The notes under the pieces are model-generated. The model had not been told where the DNA came from, did not search any database, and was given only the letters and a program-made list of their open reading frames with translations. From the NCBI GenBank assembly GCA_900095095.1, contig FMBT01000364.1:168561-232560 (forward strand): a DNA stretch of 64,000 nt. The letters are read 5' to 3'. Both the position numbers and the translations under genes were made by a program. Shown in pieces: positions 22,901 through 34,593 of the stretch (its first letter is position 1; the number at the start of each line of letters is the position of its first letter). The DNA is from Fragilariopsis cylindrus CCMP1102. Taxonomy: Eukaryota; Bacillariophyta; Bacillariophyceae; Bacillariales; Bacillariaceae.

Positions 22901-23319
22901 GCCTGCCATCTCGCCCACCATCTCGCCCACCATCTCGCCTACCATCTCACCTACCTTCTCGCCCACCATTTCGCCTGCCATCTCGCCCATCATCTCACCT
23001 ACCATCTCGCCTACCATCTCGCCCACCATCCGCCCACATCTCACCTACCATCTCACCTACCTTCTCGCCCACCATTTCGCCTGCCATCTCGCCCACCATC
23101 TCACCTACCATCTCGCCTACCATCTCGCCCACCATCTCGCCTACTGCGTCGCCCATTATCTCGCCCACCATCTCGCCTACTACGTCGCCAACCGATTCTC
23201 CAATTACCTCTCCTACGACGTCTCCAACAACTACTAAGGCACCCAGTACACGAAGACGTAGCCTAAAAACAGCTGCTCATACTGATGCTTATACTAACAA
23301 TGGTGGGATTATAATTTAA
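19910..23319 (+). CDS. secreted heme-haloperoxidase-like protein with Asp/Phe and Ser-Pro-Thr repeats
   Basis: ATG 19910 opens with a signal peptide (hydrophobic core IFSIIAVVGILLTNAIS). An Asp/Tyr repeat (15-bp units) follows, then a 240-residue globular part. Its segment RSPDRLINALANHGIIDRTG, followed by an ITL-like helix and YDLFESGCEDLRSIL, follows the chloroperoxidase (peroxidase family 2) pattern RSPCPxLNxLANHGxxxRxG. The heme-ligating Cys of that motif is replaced by Asp here. The family end NDFLLYERLPENY is also present. A phase-1 intron (21078-21258, with an (AAAC)n run) leads to exon 2: a DDDGAFF repeat, DFTPFDD blocks, then a long Ser/Pro/Thr region of ISPT units and a basic tail. 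Frame breaks occur in the 20090-20300 repeat and near 23030 (two bases short). Many N-x-T sites fit secretion. A cell-wall or adhesive role is inference; enzyme activity is doubtful without the Cys. Confidence 0.72.
20071..20335. repeat. 15-bp tandem repeat GATGACATTGTCTAT
   Basis: About 16 degenerate units coding DDIVY and later DDNVG. Several units lack one or two bases (for example GATGCATGTCTAT), which breaks the reading frame inside the array. Confidence 0.9.
21087..21128. repeat. (AAAC)n microsatellite in intron
   Basis: About ten AAAC units directly after the intron donor of the haloperoxidase-like gene. Confidence 0.95.
21462..21668. repeat. 21-bp tandem repeat coding DDDGAFF
   Basis: About ten copies of GATGATGACGGTGCTTTTTTC, with a GAA variant giving DDEGAFF; related broken units continue to 21900. 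Each unit holds a T6 run, so slippage is likely. Confidence 0.95.
22000..22640. repeat. imperfect Ser/Thr/Pro-coding repeats, two families
   Basis: A 117-bp direct repeat (from TCATTGGAAACATCATTAGT at about 21997 and again at 22114) is followed by about 100-130-bp units containing SPIPTETFPPTDDT and SLSPIESISPTS. Confidence 0.85.
22704..23215. repeat. 12-bp tandem repeat coding ISPT
   Basis: About 40 copies of the ACCATCTCGCCT type, with C/T and ACC/GCC variants (ISPT, ISPA, ISPI). Around 23026-23040 two bases are missing relative to the unit, which throws the end into a His/Leu-rich wrong frame before the natural end TKAPSTRRRSLK. Confidence 0.95.
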
Positions 23320-24851
23320 GGGACTTCTAGTTGTGTAAGTTGACTTGTTCTTTCGAACGAACAAACAAGATCAATCATCTTACATAATATAATGCAATAC
23401 GATAAAAAAACAAGGTATAATGCAACATGAAAGACAGAAACAAAAAGTATTTATGTGTATTATATTCTCGAGGGAAAAAATAGCAACACAAATTCATATA
23501 TAATCCGTAGAACATCCTAACATCCTGATACATATACATTATCTAATTATTCCTGTACAATTCATCAAAAAGTGCCATATAAATTCCTTGCATGCAAAAT
23601 TTCACTTCCTGTGATGGGTTGTGTTCAAATATCATTATACTTTGTCTTGTGGTCCCCTGAGATGAATCTGAAAATACCAGAGTATTGAATATTGAGTGAT
23701 TGTAACCATCTATGTGTGGTGGAAAATCTTCCAGGGATAACATAGTGTAGAGTTCATATTATGTTCTTAAGAAGTACTGTAATTGTGTTTACTGAAACCA
23801 GCTTGGTTGCAACAGCATTGATATTGGGCCAGGTATTGATGATAACTCACCTCTAGAGTGAGTCATCCCATATGTTGTTGGTGCTAATTAACAAATTCAG
23901 GTTGAATGGATAGTGTCTTCTGGTGAGGTCTAGCTTGAAAAACTAGGAGCAATTAGCTACTGCACGGGATACCTCGCGATAGGGTGTGAGGTACTTAAAG
24001 AGATTAATCAATCTAGCAAGTATTTATATTTGGTTGTTAACTTGATTTGATAAACAAACAAATCTAGGTATATGCTGTGCCAACAACAAACCTTTCCTCT
24101 CTCTTGTTGATAGACGATGTTAACTGAGTGCACATTCACAGAGTGCAAAAGCCATACATTAAATTCCTGTGCAGTACATACGTTTTGCTCTACTCCAAAC
24201 TAATATTCTGGTGATGGTCTGCATATACCAACCAGTTTGGCAATTACCCAACATAATTGTCAGATACGACTGTACTTGACTTGTACAGTTGTCAATTGTA
24301 CAATAATACAATAATAACTCCTCTAGCTAGTGTTAACTTAGTGAGGTTTTTGACACATTAAGGGCAGGGTCCAGTCCTAGGTAAGAACGTTCCTGACAAG
24401 GCCGATCATCTTGCGTTAAGGAATATTCCTTTTGGATGTGCAGTAAGAATTGAAGTATAGAATCAATTTCCACGGATTCATGACAATGGGAAAGTAGCTA
24501 ATCAAACCTCCACTACAAGAAACGACTGATTTACTGCACATTAACAGAGCTCTAATTTTTCTGTAATCGCCTACTTTTTCTGCTGGAAAAAGGAGCTAAT
24601 TGAATTCTGGTTGTTTCTGGAAGTCGAACTACTGTCAGTGTTCACAGAGGCTCTCATTTTTGATGGTCTGTTCTTTTTATTGGGCGAAAATTCGATGTTG
24701 TCGATGCTGATGGTCGTTTTCTATCTCCGGTGGTAGTGGACGATGATGTTATCGTTGTAACACCATCTGAATTCTTATCTACATCAGATGATGATTTCAT
24801 TTGTTTGCGCTGTTCTTCTCAAACGCTGGATTTTTTTTCGTCTCTTCTTGT
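23320..24851. other. intergenic region with one weak minus-strand frame
   Basis: About 1.5 kb, AT-rich. A 66-codon minus-strand frame at 23543-23743 (MLSLEDFPPHIDGYNHSIF...) has a protein-like composition but no recognised domain. It may be a relic. Nothing else is supported. Confidence 0.4.
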
Positions 24852-25673
24852 TTAGTTAACAGTAGTTTTCGCGAAGAAATTTGTAACCGATTGGGTAGTT
24901 TCTTTTATCTCCTTTATTACCTTCTCACCTTGAAATTTTAGATTAGAAACCTCGGGGGATACTTTGTGCCAAGCGAATCCGTTATTGTTAAGACGAGCTG
25001 CATCGTCTATTTGTTCTTTTAATGCCTCAGACGGTTGTGTCAACCATCTTTTGGCAAGATCGATGTCCCAGATACAAACAGGCATTCGATGATGGAGCCA
25101 TTCAATTTGCTTCGACGCTTTTGTGGTGAGCATTGTGAAACTATGAAGATCTGGCGAATTAGAATTCCCTGTTGAAACTTTTGTATACAATCCTGCAATC
25201 AACAAAGGTTGTCGTTGTCCTGATTTATCATCTTCCATTTCCTGTTGTTTCCGATAGACAAAGTATGGTTGCTTTCTTTTAAAGTATGGATGTGGTTTCC
25301 ATTCAAAGTATCCGTCTAATGCAACGACACATGTTTTCCCCTGCAAGGCTAATCTCGAGAACGTCAACTTAGAATACAACGTTTCAGACCGGGCGTTATA
25401 GCATAAATTTTGAAAACAAATCTTGATTATTTCCTTTTCGTTTGTGTACAGCGGTTTCCTCGCAGTAGCACTTTTCGATACTAGTCCCCATTTCTTTTTA
25501 CTGGCCACTAATTCTCGACTTTTTTCATTCAGCGAAATTACCGAGCAGTCCATACCGGGAGAAGTATTGAAATTGTCGCAATGAATACGACTATCGTCCC
25601 CGGCTGGTGATACACCAAATTTGTTGGCTGCAGCTTCAGCAAGACTGCATGTTTGAGCAATCCTTCCACACAT
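24852..25673 (-). CDS. SRAP-domain DNA-protein crosslink protein (HMCES/YedK family)
   Basis: A 273-residue single-exon frame starting MCGRIAQ. The initiator Met precedes Cys2, which in the family becomes the N-terminal nucleophile that links covalently to abasic sites in single-stranded DNA. The other family landmarks are present: NARSE (Asn93), ALDGYFEWKP (Glu124) and the HHRMPV block (His194/195). Length is typical for the domain. The C-terminus adds a short tail, QSVTNFFAK, which resembles a PCNA-interacting (PIP) box, with Val and the two Phe at the right spacing but no Gln at the first position. Role: shielding abasic sites at replication forks. It is intact, unlike several neighbours. 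Identity is firm; PCNA binding is inference. Confidence 0.93.
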   Translation of the reverse strand: MCGRIAQTCSLAEAAANKFGVSPAGDDSRIHCDNFNTSPGMDCSVISLNEKSRELVASKKKWGLVSKSATARKPLYTNEKEIIKICFQNLCYNARSETLYSKLTFSRLALQGKTCVVALDGYFEWKPHPYFKRKQPYFVYRKQQEMEDDKSGQRQPLLIAGLYTKVSTGNSNSPDLHSFTMLTTKASKQIEWLHHRMPVCIWDIDLAKRWLTQPSEALKEQIDDAARLNNNGFAWHKVSPEVSNLKFQGEKVIKEIKETTQSVTNFFAKTTVN

Positions 25674-26061
25674 CTTCGATATATATTTGTTTTTGTTATT
25701 CCGAGCTTACTTCTTGTCCATTGGTGGTAGTTGGTGAGTAGGGGTGTACTGACTATGACATGTTCTGATGTTATGAATATTCGATTTTCTTTCCTTTAAC
25801 GGGACTCTCGGTACGTTCAAAACGTGACTGAGAGTACTTAATAGCTAGCTGCTATGGGACATGATTTTTCAATTTTCAATTCTACAAAACTACTAGATGG
25901 AATATAGTTTATATTTGAATAGCTAATAGTAGAGATCTAAATCATAGAATATTAAATCTTGTGAGGCATTTTTGTTGTGGCGCATAATATTATCGACAAA
26001 TTTCATAATTATTTATTGATATCCCCCCTCCCTCCCTTAAATTGGATTATTGCTCCGAAGG
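25674..26061. other. intergenic
   Basis: AT-rich spacer upstream of the SRAP gene and downstream of the SAP gene. A short C/T-rich run lies near 26022-26036. No other feature seen. Confidence 0.5.
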
Positions 26062-29000
26062 TCAATCCATTGTACTTTGAAGTTTTTCAATTAAGGCAGC
26101 CTTCCTTAATCCGGTATATGAGATTTTCCGCTTTCTACATTCACTCTGAAGCTCTTTGACCGTCATTTTAGAGAAGTCGACATTATTTTGTAGTGTGTCT
26201 TCAGTAATAGACGACAATTTGGCTCCTTGTTTTGGGGATCTCGCAGCTGATGACCTTGACCTTACAGATACTCGAGATTGTACGGAGGCTTCATCATCAT
26301 CATCATCATCATTTTCATTTTCAGCAGCGTTATTCTTTTGCTTTGAACTCCTCGCAGTAGATGATCTTGACCTTGTAGATATACGAGATTGAACTGATAC
26401 TTCATCATCATTATTATCATCGTGTCAACATTCTTTTTCTTTTGTTTTGAACTCCTTGCAGTAGTAGATGACCTCGACCTTGTCGATACTCGAGATTTAA
26501 CTGAGACTTCATCATCATTTTCAATATCGATATTCTTTGTATTCTTTGAGCTATCTTTTGGCGGTCTCGGTGGTAAGCCTGCTCGGATCATGGACTTCTT
26601 CGCTGCAGGAGCAGTAGAATCCTCGTCTTTATTTTTATTTCTAACACCACGGCGAGCTGCCCCTCGCTTTGGTCGCGAAGCCGTCGATCTAACACTTCCG
26701 CTACACTGATATCTACAGATTTTTCTTCACCGGACTCTTCTTCCTCACCTATTCTTCGAAGAGTACCAGGGCCTTGCTTGCTACGCCTAGTTGCAGGCGA
26801 TCCTTGTTTCGACCGCATAGATCTTGAACTTGTCGAAACACTTCTTTCGTCATCTGTGCGTCCTGTCTTCCTCTTTCGACTTGACTTTCGGGTTGGTGTA
26901 GATATCTCATCTTTTGGTTCACCTCCTATGAATTGGGGTATATCGGAAGGGCCAGCTTCGTTGGTGTCGTCGACATTCTGTTGTTTCCCTTCATCGTGAA
27001 CTAAAGCTACATTAGCCAAATCTGCTTTCTTGCTGCTTTCTATGATTTGTTCCGGCTTCACAGATTTTTTCTGATGTCCAGTCATGTTAATCTTCACATC
27101 GTACGTGTTATCAGGGTTAACCGCAGTAATTCTTGCCTTATCGACATAACCCTTGTGTGCACTCTTGAGATCTACGACATCACCAACTAAATACTGGTAA
27201 GTATTTCCAGGTTCTAACCTGATTTCTTTTTTTTCTTTAGGAATCTGGTCAGTCGTGTCGTCTAGAGCATCGTAAGACTTTGAATCATCTTTAACCGGAA
27301 CGACTTCATTTTCAACGGTTTCTTCCTTATTGGTTTTTATCATTATATCATCCCTACTATCTAATGGGTCATTGACTTCGTCGTCACTGCACGAGTTGGA
27401 ATGCTCAGAATTCTCCGCTTTTTCATCTTCTTGACATTCCTTTGATGTAACGAAATTGCCTGTCTTTTCGTCGTCAACAGTGCGTGCCAAGAATTGTTCA
27501 GAAGGTCCAGAAATATCATTTTCAACCTCCATTTCTTCCTCTTTTGATTGCCATCGTTGCTTTCCTCTTTTTCAGGTTGATCGACAATCACAATTTCATC
27601 AGAACTGTCGGAATCACTTTCTTCTCTATCCGAATTTCGTCATTATTTTCTGACTGGTTTCTCCTGTCAGTAAGCTGGATAACATCATTCATAGTTGTAT
27701 CTTCATTTAACGAATCTTGGTTCGTTCTATCTTTTGCATCCTCAAGATCAGTTCCTGTAACTGTATTCACGCTATTTCGAGTTGGTATTTCGTTCATGGG
27801 CACGTCAGTATCCGCATCAGTATCTTCTTTCATACAGTCACGGTTTATTCCTTGTTGGTCATTATCATCGATCATCATGTCTTCCTTAGAATCTTCCTCT
27901 ACGTCCATCATGGCGTCCTTGCACTCTTCAGTTTCTAACTCAACTTCAAGTTCAACTTCGACGTCCTTGTTGCCAGTAGATTCGATGGTTTCAATACCAA
28001 CACCCTTTTCGGTTGATCGTGGCTCAAGATCTGCATCTACCTTTCGTTTCTCGTCTTCAATATCTTTCGTCGTAGATCCGTCGCTAGACAACGCTTCAAT
28101 ATCTCTATTTGATCCTGACTCGACGACTTCGGCTTCCTCGTTTGCTTTATACTGTTCTACATCGACGTTGGTAGTGTTTTCAATATTCGGTTGACTTTCA
28201 TTCTTAATAGACAATGCTCCACGAATTGCTTCATCTTCGTCCTTGGTTTCGTCCAGTTTATCTTGTTTATGCGGTTGAGCATTGTCCGTGGTAGACGACT
28301 CGGGCTGATGAACACCGGTAGGCTGAGTTTCATCCTTAACAGATGATTTTTCACTGTCTTTGACATTGTCCTCAGCATCTTGTTCCATGATTGATCATTG
28401 ATCGCTACAGGCAATACTTCGTCATCTCCATCATCGTCGACATGATCGTTTCCAGCTTCTATGATCGGCTGAGTTTCGTCGTCACTAGACAATCCTTCGT
28501 CATCAGATCCTGACTCAACGATTTCGGCGTCCTCGTTTGATTCGTTATGTTTTCCATCGACACTAGTAGTGTATTTGGTTGAATTTCATCCTTACTAGAC
28601 AATGATCCGTCGTTTCCTTCTGGACCTGAATCAATGACATCATCTTCGTCCATTGTTTTGTCCGTTTCATCTTGTTTCTGCGGTTGAGCATTATCCGTGG
28701 TAGGCGACTCGGGCTTATGAACAGCGACAGGCTGAGTTTTATCCTTAATAGAAGATATCTCGTCGTCTTTGACTTCATCCTCAGCATCTTCTTCCACTGG
28801 TTGATCGTTGATCGCTGCAGGAACTACTTCATTATCTCCCAAGCTTGATTCATCCTCAATAGGCATATGCTCATTCTCTTCCCTTGCTTTCGGATTGTCA
28901 ACAGTATCTTTGAAGGGCTTATCATCGCTGTCCACATCGTCAGATCCATGTTCGGTTGCCTTCTCATCGGACATAGGTTCTGGAGTACCAGTATCGACAT

Positions 29001-31180
29001 TTTTCTCTTCGGAGATGTCATAATTGTCTTGTTGCACCTGTCCACCATCTTCAACGTGAGACATAACTATTACATCGCCATCTCTTGCCTCGGGTTCTAC
29101 AATGAAGGGAGTACCAGCGTTATTATTAGCATCACACTCCTTTTGAGCAGAACTTTTTTCGTCGAAACTGGCTTCTAGACCCCCAACATCATCATTAAAA
29201 ATATTATCGACTATAATGACATCTTCCTTGCTATCAATATGGTGTCCCTCAGATCCACCACTATGCGAGGCTTTTTTATTGTCGTGAATTTTATCCTTAA
29301 TAGAATTTTCGTATTCGACATTATCTTCATTGGTCCTTGCTTTGAGATCATCATCGTCATCATCATCCTTGTTTTCATTACTTTCTTCTTGTGCTTCGGC
29401 TTCTTTAGTAGTAGAAGGCGCACTTTCGTCGTTGCCTAATGTTTCGTCAGCGCCAGGTTGCTCTGTAAAGCAAAGCTTTTCGCTAGCGCCGGATATACCA
29501 TCACCAACGTCTTCGTCAGCCGACATCGCGTTACTTTCTTCGTGAACCGAATCCTCATCATCATCTTCGCTGTCAATCACAATGATTTCATCTTGTTTGC
29601 CTTCAGATTTTTCAATTTCTTCGGGAGCTTTGCCTTGTATCTCATCATTTGTGGTACTTACTGCATCAATTTCTTCGTCATCGTCATCTTCAGATTGTAA
29701 CTCGTCTTCGCTATCAGCGTAGATCAGGCTTTCGTCATTCTCTTTGTTGACCAGTGCTTCTTCTATAGAAGCTCTATCGATTCGGGTATCTGTATCATTT
29801 TCGGTGTCTTCCATTGCTTCTTGATTAACCGACTCGTCTTCTGTTTCTAAGCTTTTGCATCCTTCAGTGGCGTAATTTTCGTCATCGGCATCAAAAGATA
29901 ACGCAACGGACTTAGTCTCTTGTGCAATTGATTTGCCCTCAGTGGTCATTTGCCCCTTTTCTTCTACGCCTTCATTATTTGAGTCTACCTGTTTAGGACC
30001 AGGTGGAGCCTCTTTCGCATGACGCGTCCAATCGTGGGTTTTTTGAGCCGTTTGAGCAAAGTCCAGCAAAGTCTTTGGATCTTTACTATCTGCTGAAGCT
30101 AGCGGTGATCTGGGCGACATCAACTTCGCGTTAGAAGTGCCTTTTGGTTTTCTTCGAGTTCCGAGAATTCCGCACCAATATCATCTTCTTGCTCTGTGTG
30201 CTCGTCAGCCATATCCATGTCATCTGACGCGGGTTCTAAAGGACTCTGTTGCCGATCTGTGCTTCCGTCAATTAAACGGGATTGATCGGTTCGTAGATGC
30301 GAATCTCCTTCGTTATTGGTATGCGACGACTTGGTCCTGTTTGGCTATGTTGAACCGTACCAGCAACATTCGCATGGGATTTCTGTTTTCGCATGCGTTC
30401 ATCTTCTTCGTCTTCGGTGTGTATTGCTTCGGACACTTCTTCTTCAGTATATCCGTGAGTGTCTTCTGGTTCGTATCCATCTTCGACTTGTGAAGCGTAG
30501 CCTACAGTCGAGGTAGCATCAGCACGAAGGTCAGCCTGAGCGGTCCGATTTGCTCTGAATTTTTCGTTTCCATCCTCCTCTTCTGTTGTATCGCCAAATT
30601 CACCCCCGACAGCAGCTACTTCCGTCTCAATCTTGTCGATCCTTTGTATATGTTCATGTTCGTCATCAGTGGCATCAGATTCGTTCACAACATCCTGTTG
30701 GCCTCATTCGTCTCGTGTACACTTCTAGAAGCTTCGTTTGAGATACTATCATCCTTTTGTCTGGTATCAGTGGAATCTCCATTAGCCCTTTTTTCAATAG
30801 ATATATCTTCTGCTTGCCCATTATCAGAATGCTTACTTTTAATTCTACTTTCGACGCCATTGTAATTGGCAACACCATCAGCATCTTCCAGTTCTTCTTC
30901 GAAATCATCTTGATTGTCGTGATCATTATCTTCATTATCGACAATCTCCAAACCGATAACAGACTCGTCGTCGTCGTCGTCGTCGTCATCATCATCATCA
31001 TCATTCAAAATTTCACTTTCTTCATCACGATGGTGACTGTCAACTTCTTTGCGATTCTCTTCGACATTATACTGTTCTTTTGCTTTCATCATCATCGTCA
31101 TCCAAAATCTCATTTCTTTTCACACTCATGAATGTTAGCTTCTTCGGGATTCTCTTCGGCATGATACTGTTCCTCTATTG

Positions 31181-31214
<34 letters not shown>

Positions 31215-31413
31215 GCCCTCACCATCATCACCATCCAACATTTTAATTTCCTTTTCGTATCGTGATGCTAGCTTCTTTAGAGTCCTCTCTACTATGGTAC
31301 AGTTCCTCTCTAATATCATCATCATCCTCATCATCCAAAATCTCAATTTCTTTTTCACACTCATGAATGTTCGCTTCTTTGGGATTCTCTTCGGCATGAT
31401 ACTGTTCCTCTAT

Positions 31414-31447
<34 letters not shown>

Positions 31448-34062
31448 CCCTCACCATCATCATTGTCGTCATTATCATCATCCAACATTTTAATTCTTTT
31501 TCGTACTCGCGAATGCTAGCTTCTTTAGAGTCTTCTCTACTATGGTACAGTTCCTCTCTAATATCATCATCATCATCCAAAGTTTCTATTTCTTCTTCAC
31601 GATGGTAGCGATTAACGTCTTTGGAATTCTCTCCATCATCGTACTGTTCTTGCCTTTTATCTTCGTCATATGTGTAGCAGTCTTCGTCATCCACTAAATA
31701 ATTATCTTGACCATCATTGACAACACGATTGTACTCTCCTTCCTTTTCAGCATCATCATCAACGTATACATGGGGTCTACTAACGCCATTTTCATCTTCA
31801 TTTTCATCGTCGACATCGAGAACTTCTACTTCCTCATCGTCATCGTCGACATCGAGAACTTCTATTTCCTCGTCGTCATCGTCGTCGTAAACTTCCTCGT
31901 TTATTCCTTCAGCAATATTATGGTCATAATTCTCTTCTTGATAAACATCATTCTTTGTCTCTAATATATCTGTGACAAATTCGTCCTGGTACAGTAGTTG
32001 CTCAGCTCCACATTGGTCGTTGGCAAATCTCCCGTGAAGCTTTCTTCTCTCGTCACTACCTTCTCTTCTGTTGCACATTCGACGGGAACTGATGGAGATT
32101 CCGGCAATAAAAAGTCATCGAATTTATCTTCATTAGAGTCGGTTTTTGGAGTTCGTTCATATCGTCGTAGTAAGTCAACAAGTCCTGTTGTTTCATCGAT
32201 GAGTGTAGATGGTATTTTTTGGGTCTGTCGTAAAAAGTTGGCACCCCATTCGTTCAAATCTTTCGCCGCATTGTGTCCGTCAATCTCTACCGGCCATTTT
32301 GTTTCCTTAACAAATTCAAGAATCGTAACGGAACCAAGTCCACGCATCTTAAGCAGAAGACGCAACACCGTTTGTTGGCATGCTAAAAGTACGTATTGTT
32401 TTTCCTCCATACTTGCATCTTTCTGATCGTATACTCGATTGGCGAGTCCTTCGAAGAAATCCATCATATTTTCTTCGCATTTTTTTCTTGACATGCCATG
32501 AAATTATACATAAGTCACGTTTCTTTAAATACCCAGGTGTTTCAATATTACCATCCAAAAACAAGCTTCCATTAGCCAAAAGATAATTCCAGATTTCAAA
32601 CCACGCTTTATCTTTACTTCGTCGTCCAAACTGGAACTCGAATCCATCTTACGAGTAAGTTCGGCAGCACGCTCGACGTGATGTTGATGGAGCCAAATTT
32701 GAATATGTACCAGTAATGGAAACCCGATGCCATACCTCTTCGGGACGGAAGGGTTTTCACAAGATGTCTTTTTCCGTCGACGTCTTTTTTCAGAAGTTGT
32801 TGCCTTTGTTTTTTGTCGATATCGTCAACAAAACGTTTCGGGTGCTCCTGATCAATACAGCCAGCGCAAGATTCGATTATTTCTGATTTATATTCTTCAG
32901 ACCAATCAGCATCATCATATCCATTCTCAATAGTTTGACGACAAATAAAGGCTCTGAGTTGTATAAATCCAATGCGGTTGCATCTTGCAATATGGACAAA
33001 ATAGAAAGACCGTATGAGCTAGTACAATTAAAGGTGAACATACAAAAATAAGATTAAAAAAATTCCATCAAAGAAAAAAATATGAGAACGAAAGAAAGGG
33101 GTGAAAAGGTGTGAGTGGATCATTATACCTAACCAATAAACAATGTCAACCACCACTATTCACAACAACTTACTCTACTCGAGAAAGATAGTAGTAAACA
33201 ATGCCGACGTAGAAAGTCCTGTTATTGGTTGCCCGGTACTGATACCGGCCAATCCAACCAGAGCCAAACCTGCTCGAATATCACTTTCGGCAAACGTTTT
33301 GAATATTGTTGGTAGTCCATGAGCCAGTAGACAAAGTCTGTCCCAGTTAGAGGCGACACCTGTCTCTTTCAAAAGAGACACCAATAAGTAGACGGCAGGA
33401 AGTTTGTACCGGCCTTTCAATAGACAGTAAAGCCTACTCCAGAGCTCGAACGATGAAGTCCCAAGCGTCGTCGTTTGGATGGGCGTTTGGTATTCTCGTC
33501 TATTACAGCGGATTCATCCTGCGATGACGATGACGACGATGCTACCGCTGATCCGTTGTTGTCACACATTTGGAAAAGGTCTCTCCAAAATTCCATAAGA
33601 AACGATGTATACCTCATGTCGACATTATTATTATTATTATTATCGTCATCATCATAATCGTTGTTGCTGTCAGTCAACTTTAGCCAGTCATGACCGACGG
33701 ATCTGGTAGAATCCATTTAATGATACCTGCTTGTTCTTTGCATCCTGAAGTATATATTTGTTTTAATATCTTCCATAGCATCTTTGGGGTAATTTTGGTA
33801 TTACTAAGGTTATCATCACCGTCAATGATGATTCCTAAGAAATCCTGCATCCAAGTGAAGCAGCATACTTGGAAAAATCGTCCCTTTGATATATCATCAT
33901 TCTCATTAAAAAATCACAAGAGCACCTATCGTGGAACTTGCGAAGTCTCCCTAAACTACTTGTACTCTCGTTGTTGATATCGCTGTCGTTGTTGATCCAT
34001 TCCTCCCACCACTCATCGTGATCGATGCGGTTGCTGCTGCTGTTGCTTACATGAAACGACAT
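26062..34062 (-). CDS. very long acidic protein with Tudor-like and C-terminal SAP domains, frame interrupted
   Basis: Minus-strand coding signal runs almost without gap from ATG 34062 to TGA 26064-26062, in shifting frames, with an apparent intron around 33010-33174. The N-terminal third is helical and unrecognised (RYKLPAVYLLVSLLKETGVA, YGIGFPLLVHIQIWLHQHHV, KETKWPVEIDGHNAAKDLNE). A long Glu/Asp-rich middle contains two internal duplications. Near the end are a beta-rich VGDVVDLKSAHKGYVDKARI...NTYDVKINM segment (Tudor/KOW-like), Arg/Ser/Lys-rich repeats, and finally a SAP DNA-binding motif (DFSKMTVKELQSECRKRKIS...ALIEKLQS). This layout suggests a nuclear chromatin-associated protein. At least eight frame changes occur, most equal to one missing base, though one near 32490 is one extra A in an A7 run. 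It could be two adjacent genes; the split would fall near 33000. Confidence 0.5.
26243..26560. repeat. about 110-bp tandem repeat x3 in SAP gene
   Basis: Copies start near 26243, 26359 and 26467. Each codes on the minus strand DDEVSV[KQ]SR[VI]STRSRSS followed by ARSSKQK, an Arg/Ser-rich unit just before the SAP domain. Confidence 0.85.
28015..28835. repeat. diverged tandem duplication, period about 410 bp
   Basis: Two consecutive units on the minus strand share, in order, AINDQ, EDAED, KDETQP or KDKTQP, PES.TTDNAQP, ESQPN or EIQPN, and E.AE.VESGS. The left unit lacks one base after AINDQS, and the right unit lacks one base after IQPNT. Each copy is intact where the other is broken. Confidence 0.8.
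31120..31620. repeat. tandem repeat, period about 240 bp, with GAT/ATC microsatellites
   Basis: Two-plus units coding on the minus strand DDDD runs, EEQYHAEENP, EANIHECEKEIEILDDED, REELYHSREDSKEAS. The (ATC)n runs at 31178-31216 and 31417-31448 encode poly-Asp and probably vary in length. Confidence 0.85.
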
Positions 34063-34593
34063 TCTATGAATATGGATATGTATATTAGATTGATTTTACA
34101 CCCAATACAATCCACTCCTTGTCCTCTTGTTTGTTTCTCTTGTTTGTCTTGTTGTTTAATTAGTACTGTAGGTCCTACGTCAAGTTACAAGTTGAAAGTA
34201 ATTTGAATGAAGTACTACTAGCAACTATTTTTGTTAGTGCGAGAACACAAAATTCAAAAATATTACAAAGCCAGTAACGTGGTTGCACGTGTTGTGTGGT
34301 AGATATTATTTTGAGATGCTTTTGATTTTGTTTGCCACCCCAAATCAGTTCGAAGTTAGTGTCAGTGGGGACCCAAAAGTCAATCACGCGCAGTACTGTT
34401 AGTGAGTCGACTCACGAATTATTGACGTCTGTATTTTATTATTTTCTGCTAACTAGTAACTTAGTAGTAAATTAACGTTAAGTATATTGTATTATCCTTA
34501 TTTTGAATTTTATTAGCAATCAAGTAAAATAATTTGGTTCAACTACGGTACTTGCACTTTCGAACTGTTATCTTCTACCATTTGTATGCCGTC
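34063..34593. other. intergenic, divergent promoters
   Basis: AT-rich spacer between the SAP gene start (minus) and the sulfhydryl oxidase start (plus). It should hold both promoters. No specific motif is claimed. Confidence 0.4.

Noticed and set aside
22028-23044. 338-codon minus-strand frame rich in GEMVGEM repeats
   Set aside because: It is the mirror image of the ISPT repeat. The sense strand has signal peptide, intron and domain context, and the antisense has none.
22704-23215. Regularly spaced repeats resembling a CRISPR array
   Set aside because: Units are 12 bp, contiguous without unique spacers, and code ISPT in an open frame of a eukaryotic gene.
30757-31131. Plus-strand hydrophobic frames opposite the SAP gene (Ile/Val-rich runs)
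   Set aside because: They are the complement of GAT/GAC-coded Asp runs. Such runs always read as Ile or Val-rich on the other strand.
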